Positions 1 to 6,167 of a DNA stretch of 8,210 bases are shown here, in pieces. Every line of letters begins with the position of its first letter. The stretch's first letter is position 1. The notes under the pieces are model-generated. The model did no database searches. It was not told the origin of the DNA and saw only the letters and a list, made by a program, of their open reading frames with translations. The stretch spans positions 1 through 8,210 of the forward strand of contig JAJXXG010000558.1 of NCBI GenBank assembly GCA_021781255.1, in the 5' to 3' direction. Position numbers and translations under genes: made by a program. The DNA is from Acidobacteriota bacterium. GTDB taxonomy: Bacteria; Acidobacteriota; Terriglobia; Terriglobales; Acidobacteriaceae.

Positions 1-1037
1 ACATCAAGGCCGCCGCCATTGCCGCCATCGAGGCCAACTTCTCAAAGTACACCGTTGTGCCGGGCATTCCCGACGTGCGCAAGGCCATCGTCGAGCGCCA
101 CGCCGCCGATTTCGGTTCGGATTACTCGGTCGACGAGGCCGTCTTCACCACCGGCGGCAAGCTGGCGCTGTTTAACGCCATTCAAATTCTTGTTGACCAC
201 GGCGACGAGGTCATTCTGCCGGTTCCCTACTGGGTCAGCTTCAAAGACATCGTCCAGTACGCCGGCGGCACGGTGGTTTTCCTCGAAACCAGCGAAGCGG
301 AGAGCTTTCGCATTACCGCCGACGCCATTGAGCGGGCCATCACCCCGCGCACCAAGGCCATCATCCTGAATTCGCCGTCGAATCCGGCGGGCTCGGTGGT
401 CTCCGCTGCAGACCTGGAACGCATTGTCCACCTCGCCCATGACCGCGGTATTTTTTTGCTTTTGGACGAATGTTATGTGTACCTGAACTATGCCGGAAGA
501 CCGGTCTCCGGCGGCTCATTTACCTGGGCCAAGGACCATATTGTCATTCTCGGCTCGCTGTCAAAAACCTACGCCATGACGGGCTGGCGGGCGGGATTTG
601 CGCTCGCCTCGAAAGCCGTGGCCGCCAACCTGAGCAAGCTGCAGTCGCAGTCCACTTCGAACGCCACCAGCTTTGTGCAGAAGGCGGCAATCGCGGCGAT
701 GGCCAGCTCGCAGGAGTGCGTGGCCGAATTCCGCGCCGAGTTCATCGGCCTGCGCGACCATATGCTTGCTGCGCTGGCCAGGATTCCCGGCGTCACCTGC
801 ACCAGGCCCGAAGGCGCGTTCTACGTGTATCCCAACATCTCGGCGTATCTCGGCAAAGGCGGCATCAAAACGGCCACCGAGTTGGCTACCCGCCTGCTCC
901 ACGAGGCGCACGTGGTCACTGTGCCCGGCGAGGCCTTCGGAACCGGGGAGCACATCCGCATCTCCTATCCGGTGACCAGGCAGAACATCGACGAGGGCGT
1001 CCGCCGCATAGGAGAGTTCCTGACCGGGCTGAAGTAG
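1..1037 (+). CDS. Class I PLP-dependent aminotransferase, aspartate aminotransferase type (5' partial)
   Basis: A fold-type I aminotransferase that probably exchanges amino groups between aspartate and 2-oxoglutarate in the cytoplasm. The frame is open from base 3 with no stop, and the first residues (IKAAA..., then SKYTVVPGIPDVRKAI) already match the family interior, so about 50 N-terminal residues are missing; the GTG at 57 is internal. In the 344 visible residues I see TTGGK at 49-53 (phosphate contact), PYWVSF at 75-80, the N-SPSNPAG motif at 123-130, the cofactor-ring pair Asp155 and Tyr158 in DECY, the Schiff-base Lys188 in SLSKTYAMTGWR, and Arg319 in HIRISYP, the usual carboxylate-binding arginine. 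All catalytic residues are present, so the gene looks functional. Family known ligands include aspartate, prephenate and aromatic amino acids; the exact substrate cannot be read from the sequence. It ends with TAG, 166 bases before the next gene. Confidence 0.93.
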   Translation, partial: IKAAAIAAIEANFSKYTVVPGIPDVRKAIVERHAADFGSDYSVDEAVFTTGGKLALFNAIQILVDHGDEVILPVPYWVSFKDIVQYAGGTVVFLETSEAESFRITADAIERAITPRTKAIILNSPSNPAGSVVSAADLERIVHLAHDRGIFLLLDECYVYLNYAGRPVSGGSFTWAKDHIVILGSLSKTYAMTGWRAGFALASKAVAANLSKLQSQSTSNATSFVQKAAIAAMASSQECVAEFRAEFIGLRDHMLAALARIPGVTCTRPEGAFYVYPNISAYLGKGGIKTATELATRLLHEAHVVTVPGEAFGTGEHIRISYPVTRQNIDEGVRRIGEFLTGLK

Positions 1038-1093
1038 CCGGCGGATTCATCGATTCCACGAACCAGAATGGCGCATAGCAGCTCTGGAACTGC

Positions 1094-1120
1094 CACAATC
1101 TGGTATTGTGTGCCCATACC
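1094..1120. repeat. Overlapping inverted repeats in the aminotransferase-manC gap
   Basis: CACAAT (1094-1099) and ATTGTG (1105-1110) form a perfect 6-bp dyad with a 5-base centre. The right arm overlaps a second perfect dyad, GGTAT (1102-1106) with ATACC (1116-1120), so the two hairpins are mutually exclusive. No T-run follows either, which argues against a simple intrinsic terminator. TGGTATTGT at 1101-1109 also resembles an extended -10 element. The dyads are read directly; any role as operator, promoter or RNA switch is inference. Confidence 0.4.
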
Positions 1121-1154
1121 GGCCGCCAGGCGGATATTTGTCTTTGAAAATTGC

Positions 1155-1197
1155 TTGACAGCCCTGTGCAAACGTTATCTCTGTCGAGTACGATATT
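1155..1197 (+). promoter_or_regulatory. Candidate promoter for manC
   Basis: A consensus TTGACA lies at 1155-1160. The best -10-like hexamers downstream are TTATCT at 1175-1180, only 14 bases away and so too close, and TACGAT at 1189-1194 or GATATT at 1192-1197, which are too far from TTGACA but would start transcription at about 1201-1204, on or next to the ATG. There is no purine-rich ribosome binding site before the ATG. The -35 match is real; which hexamer pairs with it is unclear. Confidence 0.3.
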
Positions 1198-1203
1198 CCT
1201 TCA

Positions 1204-2322
1204 ATGCCGAACGATATCGATTTTCGCCCCGTGATTCTGGCCGGCGGCAGTGGCACCCGTTTCTGGCCCCGGTCCCGGCGCGCCCGCGCCAAACAGGTTC
1301 TCGCCCTTGATGGCGAGCGCTCCATGATTCAGCAGACATTGGAACGCCTCAGGCCTCTGGCTGCTCTCGAAAAGACCTGGATCATCACCAACGAGTATCT
1401 GGCCCAGGAAATCGCCGATCAGTTGCCCGGCCTGCCCGCCGCGCAGATCGTGCAGGAGCCGGTGGCCCGCAATACCGCTCCCGCCTGCGGTCTGGCCGCT
1501 TTCCTCATCGAGCGTGAAAGTCCCGATGCCGTGCTGGGTGTTTTTCCCTCTGACCACGTGGTCGGCGACGAGCCGAAATTCCTCAAGACCCTGCAAAAAG
1601 GCATTGCCGTGGCCGCCGCCGGCGAAAATATCGTTGTACTGGGCATCGAGCCTGCCTGCGCCGAAACCGGTTACGGGTACATCGAAACCGGCGACTTTGC
1701 CGAAGACGATTCCGCTCTCCACGTCCGCCGCTTCATCGAAAAACCCAACCAGAACCGCGCCGAAGAGTTTGTGGCCGCGGGCAACTACTATTGGAACTCG
1801 GGAATGTTCCTGTGGACGGCGCGCACCTTAGCTAACGCCGTGCGCGAGCACCTGCCAGAGACCGCTCCGCTGCTCGAAACTATCGCCGCCGCCTTCGGCA
1901 CGCCGGAGTTTGACGAAATCTTTCGCTCCGCGTATCCCAAGTGCGAAAACATCTCCGTAGACTATGCGGTCCTCGAGCCCCGTTCCGCCAAGGGCGAGCA
2001 CCTGTCGAATCTCTATTGCATTCCCGCCGAGTTCAGTTGGAACGATCTCGGCTCCTGGTCTTCGCTCTACGACTACCAGCACGACACGCGGCTGCGCGGT
2101 GACGCCGACGGCAACGTCGCAGATGCCAGCGGCCACATGGCCCTCGCGGCCAGCGACAACTACATCTTCAGCCCCAAAAAGTTTGTGGCGCTGCTGGGCG
2201 TGGAAAACCTGGTCGTCGTTGACACTGAAGACGCGCTGCTCATCGCCCGCCGCGACCACTCCCAGGACGTGGGCAAGATCGTCAAGGAGCTGAGCCTCAA
2301 CGGTCGCAACGATCTGATCTGA
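1204..2322 (+). CDS. manC: Mannose-1-phosphate guanylyltransferase (GDP-mannose pyrophosphorylase)
   Basis: Converts mannose 1-phosphate and GTP to GDP-mannose and pyrophosphate in the cytoplasm, feeding mannose, fucose or rhamnose into lipopolysaccharide, exopolysaccharide or glycoprotein glycans. The 372 residues open with the nucleotidyltransferase signature PVILAGGSGTRFWPRSRRARAK (about 9-30), followed by EPVARNTAP (85-93), FPSDHVV (114-120), ETGYGYIE (154-161), FIEKP (177-181), NYYWNSGMFLW (194-204), VDYAVLE (252-258) and FSWNDLGSW (277-285), all typical of the GMP/ManC type. The usual PKQ of the signature is AKQ here; the lysine is kept. The length fits the single-domain enzyme; the C-terminal cupin mannose-6-phosphate isomerase domain of bifunctional AlgA/ManC proteins (about 470-480 residues) is absent. 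The ATG at 1204 is chosen because the signature starts nine residues later; no Shine-Dalgarno precedes it. No glycan gene is adjacent within the window, so the end product is unknown. Confidence 0.93.
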   Translation: MPNDIDFRPVILAGGSGTRFWPRSRRARAKQVLALDGERSMIQQTLERLRPLAALEKTWIITNEYLAQEIADQLPGLPAAQIVQEPVARNTAPACGLAAFLIERESPDAVLGVFPSDHVVGDEPKFLKTLQKGIAVAAAGENIVVLGIEPACAETGYGYIETGDFAEDDSALHVRRFIEKPNQNRAEEFVAAGNYYWNSGMFLWTARTLANAVREHLPETAPLLETIAAAFGTPEFDEIFRSAYPKCENISVDYAVLEPRSAKGEHLSNLYCIPAEFSWNDLGSWSSLYDYQHDTRLRGDADGNVADASGHMALAASDNYIFSPKKFVALLGVENLVVVDTEDALLIARRDHSQDVGKIVKELSLNGRNDLI

Positions 2323-2354
2323 AGCTGCACACGGCCACCCCTGCGCCACCGCTG

Positions 2355-2360
2355 TACAAT
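2355..2360 (+). promoter_or_regulatory. Candidate -10 box for the UPF0182 gene
   Basis: TACAAT at 2355-2360 matches the -10 consensus in five of six bases and lies in the 85-base gap after manC. Transcription would begin near 2367, giving an untranslated leader of about 40 bases before the ATG at 2408. I find no good -35 element 16-18 bases upstream. This placement argues against translation starting at the TTG at 2363. Confidence 0.35.
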
Positions 2361-2407
2361 TCTTGCGTATCTCAGCATGCACCTTTCGCCTGAGTGGGGT
2401 GGAAAAA

Positions 2408-5212
2408 ATGCCCGAAACCATCAATTGGCCGACGCACTCCAGTCCGCGCCGGCCTCGCCTTGCCGTTTACCTCCTTCTTGCCGCTGTCATCCTTATCCTC
2501 ATCGGCGGCCGCACTGCCATTTCCTACTGGGTTAACCTTCTCTGGTTCCGCTCGCTCGGCTACTCCGGCGTCTTCTTGAAGACCTGGGGCCTGGAGTGGG
2601 GAACCTTCGCAGTATTTGCGGTGCTTACGTTCCTCATCCTCTTCTGCGCATTCCTTGCGCTTCGCCGCAGCCACGCCGCCGATTTGCCCGACACGCACAC
2701 GATCTTTCTTGCCGGCCAGCCCCTTGAGTTGCCGGTGGCAAAGGCGCTGCGCGTCGTCGCCCTGATCGCCGCGTTGCTGATTGCCGTCGCCACCGGCTTC
2801 GCGATGGAGTCCCAGTGGCCCACCCTGGCCCTCTATTGGTACGCTCCGCACTCCGCCACAACCGTCTCCGACCCCATCTTCGGCCTGCCGCTGGGCTTCT
2901 ATCTCTTTACCCTGCCCGCCTGGCAACTTATCGCCGGATGGCTGCTCACGCTTGCCGTCATCGTGTGCGTTCTCGCCGTGCTGTTCCTGCTTGTCGCGGG
3001 CGGTGGGCGCGCGCTCGACAAACGCTTTGTCGCAGCTTCCCTGCCCTGGCGCGGCGTCTCCATTGCCGCCGGATTCCTGCTTATCACGCTGGCCATCCAT
3101 GAGTATGTCGGCCGGTTCCAACTACTGTTTGCGCATCACACCATCTTCGACGGCATCAATTACACCGATGCGCACGTCACTCTGCTCGGCATGTTGTTCG
3201 TCGCGGCGGCGCTCGCATTCGGCGCGGTCATCGCCATCGCCGGCGGCATCTTGCAGCCGCGCGTGCGCTGGCTGCTCGCGGCCATTGCTCCCGCGGCGGT
3301 CTGCTTCGTCGTGGCTGGCGTGGCTGGCTGGTATGTCAGCACCTTCGTCGTCAATCCCAACCGCCTCGACCGCGAACGGCCGTATATCGCAGACAGCATC
3401 GCCCTCACCCGCCAGGCCTACGGCCTCGACCGCTTCGCGCGGCGCGAGTTTCCCGCTGACACCACAATCGCCGCCGCCGATCCGGAACACAATCAGGCCA
3501 CGCTGAATAACATCCGCCTGTGGGACGTGGGCGCGCTCCAGGACACGCTGCGCCAGGTGCAGGAGATTCGCACCTACTACGACTTTCTCGGCATCGACAT
3601 CGACCGCTACCAGATCAATGGCTCCCTGCGCCAGGTCATGCTTGCCGCGCGCGAACTCAACGTTGACAAGCTGCCCGAGAGCAGCCGCAACTGGATCAAC
3701 GACAAACTCATCTACACCCACGGCTACGGCGTCACTATGAATCCCGTCAACGGATTCACGCCCGAAGGTCTGCCCACGTTTTACCTGAGCAACATGCCCG
3801 TGCAAAGCAACGTGCCCGGCCTCAGCGTGACGCGCCCTGAGATTTACTTCGGCGAGATGACCAACACCGATGTCTATGTGAAGACGCATCAGCAGGAGTT
3901 CAACTATCCCCAGGGCCAGACCAACAATCTCTCCTCCTACGAGGGCACGGGCGGCATCGTGATGGGCGGTTTTTTGCGCCGCGTACTGCTTGCCTTCGAC
4001 CGCGGCGACCTGACCAAGGTACCCTTCAGCGACGACATCACACCCGAGAGCCGGCTGCTGATGCGGCGCAACATACTCGCGCGTGTGCAGGCCCTGGCGC
4101 CGTTCCTCACCTTCGATCACGATCCCTACGTCGTGGTCGGCAGCGACGGCCGGCTCTACTGGATCATCGATGCCTACACCTCCTCCGACAGTTATCCTTA
4201 CTCGGCGCAGGCCAGCCTCGGCGACCAGCCCATCAACTACATACGCAACAGCGTGAAGGCGGTCGTGGACGCCTACAACGGAACCGTCAAGTTTTACGTC
4301 TTCAACGAAGCAGACCCGATTCTGGCCGCGTGGCGCGACATCTTTCCCGCGTTGTTCACAGACGCCTCAACCATGCCCACGCAGCTGAGCGCGCACGTTC
4401 GTTATCCCGAGCTGCTGCTCAGCCTGCAGGCCGAAGTCTATGGCCTCTACCACATGACCGACCCCGAGGTCTTCTTTAACCGGGAAGATCAGTGGACCGT
4501 GGCCACAGAGACGGGCTCGGTCCAGGGAACTCAAGCCCCGCAGGAGATGCAACCGAACTTTGTGCTTATGACGATACCCGGCGAATCCAGCGGCCTCGAG
4601 TTCGCTGAGATTCTGCCCTTCACGCCGCTCAACCGCAATAACCTCATCGGCTGGATCGCCGCGCGCAGTGACGACAGGCATTACGGCACCGCGGTGGTCT
4701 TCGACTTTCCCAAAACGCGCCTTGTCGATGGCCCGCAGCAGATCGAGGCGCGCATCGACCAGAACGCGCAGCTCTCCGGCCAGCTTACGCTCTGGAACCA
4801 GCAGGGCTCGCACGTCATCCGCGGCAGCCTTCTCGTCATTCCCTGTGGGCAGGCGCTCCTGTACGCTGAACCGATCTATCTGCAGGCGCAGAGCAGCCCC
4901 ATGCCCGAGATGCGGCTGGTAGTGCTCGCGCTCCAGGACAAGCTGGCTTACGGGCCGAGCTTTGAGTCAGCGCTAAGCTCGCTCTTCGGCTCACAAACGC
5001 CTTCCCTCACAGAAGTGCCGCAAGCCGCGGCAACGGCAACGCCGGCCGGCGCGCCAAAGCCTGCAATGGACGTGAACGCGCTCATCGCGCAGGCGAGCCG
5101 CGACTTTGCCGACTACCAACAGCTCACTTCGCAGGGCAGGCTGGCTGAAGCAGGGCAAAAGCTCGACGACCTGAAGCGCGTGCTCGGTCAACTGAGCGCC
5201 CATGCAAAGTAA
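2408..5212 (+). CDS. UPF0182 family large integral membrane protein
   Basis: A 934-residue member of UPF0182 (Pfam PF03699, COG1615), whose biochemical role is not established. Seven hydrophobic segments lie at about 18-35, 63-85, 114-133, 173-198, 214-234, 257-280 and 287-312, followed by a soluble part of about 620 residues. The soluble part carries typical family stretches such as NNIRLWD (367-373), IYTHGYGVTMNPVN (435-448), PEIYFGE (477-483), YVVVGSDGRLYWIIDAYT (574-591), YIRNSVKAVVDAYNG (611-625), RYPELL (665-670) and EFAEILPFTPLNRNNLIGWIAAR (731-753). An Ala/Pro-rich linker (about 872-886) leads to a short helical tail ending in KLDDLKRVLGQL. The start is placed at ATG 2408 because a -10-like hexamer overlaps the upstream TTG at 2363, which would add 15 residues with no membrane or family character; GTG at 2399 is also possible. 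The reading frame is intact. With an odd number of membrane spans and a positive-rich N-terminus, the soluble domain is probably extracytoplasmic (inference). Confidence 0.93.
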   Translation: MPETINWPTHSSPRRPRLAVYLLLAAVILILIGGRTAISYWVNLLWFRSLGYSGVFLKTWGLEWGTFAVFAVLTFLILFCAFLALRRSHAADLPDTHTIFLAGQPLELPVAKALRVVALIAALLIAVATGFAMESQWPTLALYWYAPHSATTVSDPIFGLPLGFYLFTLPAWQLIAGWLLTLAVIVCVLAVLFLLVAGGGRALDKRFVAASLPWRGVSIAAGFLLITLAIHEYVGRFQLLFAHHTIFDGINYTDAHVTLLGMLFVAAALAFGAVIAIAGGILQPRVRWLLAAIAPAAVCFVVAGVAGWYVSTFVVNPNRLDRERPYIADSIALTRQAYGLDRFARREFPADTTIAAADPEHNQATLNNIRLWDVGALQDTLRQVQEIRTYYDFLGIDIDRYQINGSLRQVMLAARELNVDKLPESSRNWINDKLIYTHGYGVTMNPVNGFTPEGLPTFYLSNMPVQSNVPGLSVTRPEIYFGEMTNTDVYVKTHQQEFNYPQGQTNNLSSYEGTGGIVMGGFLRRVLLAFDRGDLTKVPFSDDITPESRLLMRRNILARVQALAPFLTFDHDPYVVVGSDGRLYWIIDAYTSSDSYPYSAQASLGDQPINYIRNSVKAVVDAYNGTVKFYVFNEADPILAAWRDIFPALFTDASTMPTQLSAHVRYPELLLSLQAEVYGLYHMTDPEVFFNREDQWTVATETGSVQGTQAPQEMQPNFVLMTIPGESSGLEFAEILPFTPLNRNNLIGWIAARSDDRHYGTAVVFDFPKTRLVDGPQQIEARIDQNAQLSGQLTLWNQQGSHVIRGSLLVIPCGQALLYAEPIYLQAQSSPMPEMRLVVLALQDKLAYGPSFESALSSLFGSQTPSLTEVPQAAATATPAGAPKPAMDVNALIAQASRDFADYQQLTSQGRLAEAGQKLDDLKRVLGQLSAHAK

Positions 5213-5231
5213 TTCCTGCGCTTCTGGCAGC

Positions 5232-5257
5232 TTGTTCCAGCGCTGCGACTGGAACGA
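5232..5257. repeat. Perfect 7-bp inverted repeat between UPF0182 gene and trmD
   Basis: GTTCCAG (5234-5240) and CTGGAAC (5249-5255) are exact reverse complements around the 8-base centre CGCTGCGA; one G-U and one A-U pair would extend the stem to 5232-5257 in RNA. No T-run follows on either strand, so it is not a standard intrinsic terminator. It may close the UPF0182 transcript or act as a protein-binding dyad for trmD; neither can be decided from the sequence. Confidence 0.5.
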
Positions 5258-5282
5258 AATACACCTGTGGTGGTACCGCGCT

Positions 5283-5288
5283 TATCAT
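5283..5288 (+). promoter_or_regulatory. Candidate -10 box for trmD
   Basis: TATCAT at 5283-5288 matches four of six -10 consensus bases, and would place the transcription start at about 5295-5296, on the trmD ATG itself. Only GGAA at 5290-5293 precedes the start codon, two bases away, which is too close for normal Shine-Dalgarno pairing. No convincing -35 element is seen (TACACC at 5260-5265). Confidence 0.25.
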
Positions 5289-5295
5289 CGGAAAT

Positions 5296-6111
5296 ATGCG
5301 CTTCGATATCGTCACCATCTTCCCGGGATTGTTTGAGAGCATCTTCGAGCACGGCATCGTGCGCCGGGCGCAGGCGGAGGGGCTGGTCGAGATCGGGTTG
5401 CACGATCTGCGCGCGTATGCGCATGACCGGCATCGCACCGTGGATGACCGTCCGTTTGGCGGCGGCGAAGGAATGGTGCTGAAGCCGGAGCCGCTCGCCG
5501 AGGCTTTGCAGGCGCTGGGTATTCGCGCCAGGGCGGAGCGCGATTCTCCAGGAAAGACGCGGGTAATTCTGCTTTCGGCACAGGGCCGCGTGTTGACGCA
5601 GGCCGTAGCGCGGGAGTTCGCTGCGCTGGATCAAGTCGTCCTGATCTGCGGGCGCTACGAGGGCGTGGACGAGCGCATCAACGAGCTCTACTGCGACATG
5701 GAGCTGTCGATTGGAGATTACGTCCTGAGCGGCGGCGAGTTGGCGGCAGCGGTGGTGGTGGACGCGGCGATGCGGCTGATTCCCGGCGTGCTGGGCAACG
5801 AGGCTTCAGGTGAGTTTGAGAGCTTCGGCTCGGCAGACTCGGAGATTGCCGTGGATGTGGACGGCGTTCCGCGGTCGCAGCACGGAGCCGGAGGGTTGCT
5901 CGATTACCCGCACTACACGCGGCCTGCGGAGTTTCACGGGCTGCGCGCGCCGGAGGTGCTGTTAAACGGCGATCACGCGGAAATCCGGCGCTGGCGGCGC
6001 GAGCAGCAGTTGCTCAAAACGTTGACGAACCGGCCTGACCTGCTGGAACGAGCGGCATTGAGCCCCGCTGACCGCAAAATTCTGGAGTCGCTGCGGAATG
6101 AGGAGAGATAA
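5296..6111 (+). CDS. trmD: tRNA (guanine37-N1)-methyltransferase TrmD
   Basis: Transfers a methyl group from S-adenosylmethionine to N1 of G37, next to the anticodon, preventing +1 frameshifting. The 271 residues begin with MRFDIVTIFPGLFES, the expected N-terminus, which fixes the ATG at 5296. Family motifs follow: HDRHRTVDDRPFGGGEGM (43-60), the SPOUT trefoil-knot segments ILLSAQGR (91-98), LICGRYEGVDERI (116-128) and SIGDYVLSGGELA (138-150), Arg160 in MRLIPGVLG, then LLDYPHYTRP (201-210) with Asp203, and the C-terminal NGDHAEIRRWRREQ (224-237). Arg160 and Asp203 correspond to E. coli Arg154 and Asp169 by my alignment from memory. The linker between GNEAS (167-171) and LLDYPHYTRP is 29 residues, against about 9 in E. 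coli. Unlike the classical rpsP-rimM-trmD-rplS order, rimM is not upstream and rplS is not directly downstream. Alanine codons here favour GCG, unlike the GCC-rich upstream gene. Confidence 0.97.
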   Translation: MRFDIVTIFPGLFESIFEHGIVRRAQAEGLVEIGLHDLRAYAHDRHRTVDDRPFGGGEGMVLKPEPLAEALQALGIRARAERDSPGKTRVILLSAQGRVLTQAVAREFAALDQVVLICGRYEGVDERINELYCDMELSIGDYVLSGGELAAAVVVDAAMRLIPGVLGNEASGEFESFGSADSEIAVDVDGVPRSQHGAGGLLDYPHYTRPAEFHGLRAPEVLLNGDHAEIRRWRREQQLLKTLTNRPDLLERAALSPADRKILESLRNEER

Positions 6112-6126
6112 CAGGATTCACTTGGG

Positions 6127-6135
6127 TGGTATGAT
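6127..6135 (+). promoter_or_regulatory. Candidate extended -10 promoter for the TPR gene
   Basis: TGGTATGAT (6127-6135) combines the extended TGn element with a TATGAT hexamer matching the -10 consensus in five of six bases, in the 56-base gap after trmD. Transcription would start near 6142, giving a leader of about 26 bases. No clear -35 is visible, which extended -10 promoters can tolerate. The hexamer also lies in an imperfect dyad, TGGTAT (6127-6132) with ATGCCA, four bases apart. Confidence 0.4.
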
Positions 6136-6158
6136 GATGCCATCCTCGATATGAGAGC

Positions 6159-6165
6159 AAAGGGG
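6159..6165 (+). promoter_or_regulatory. Ribosome binding site of the TPR gene
   Basis: AAAGGGG ends two bases before ATG 6168 and eight bases before GTG 6174, two codons further on in the same frame. The spacing favours the GTG, the codon type favours the ATG. The choice changes the signal peptide by only two residues. Confidence 0.5.
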
Positions 6166-6167
6166 TA

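Noticed and set aside
470..1078. Overlapping + strand frame of 202 codons inside the aminotransferase
   Set aside because: It is Arg/His-rich low-complexity sequence, and the real frame carries all aminotransferase motifs across the same bases.
2363..2407. Upstream TTG start adding 15 residues to the UPF0182 protein
   Set aside because: The codon lies three bases after a TACAAT -10-like box, so the transcript probably begins after it; the added residues have no family character.
3122..4120. Open frame of 332 codons on the - strand opposite the UPF0182 gene
   Set aside because: The protein is His/Ala/Val-rich without recognisable motifs and lies entirely opposite a conserved coding region.
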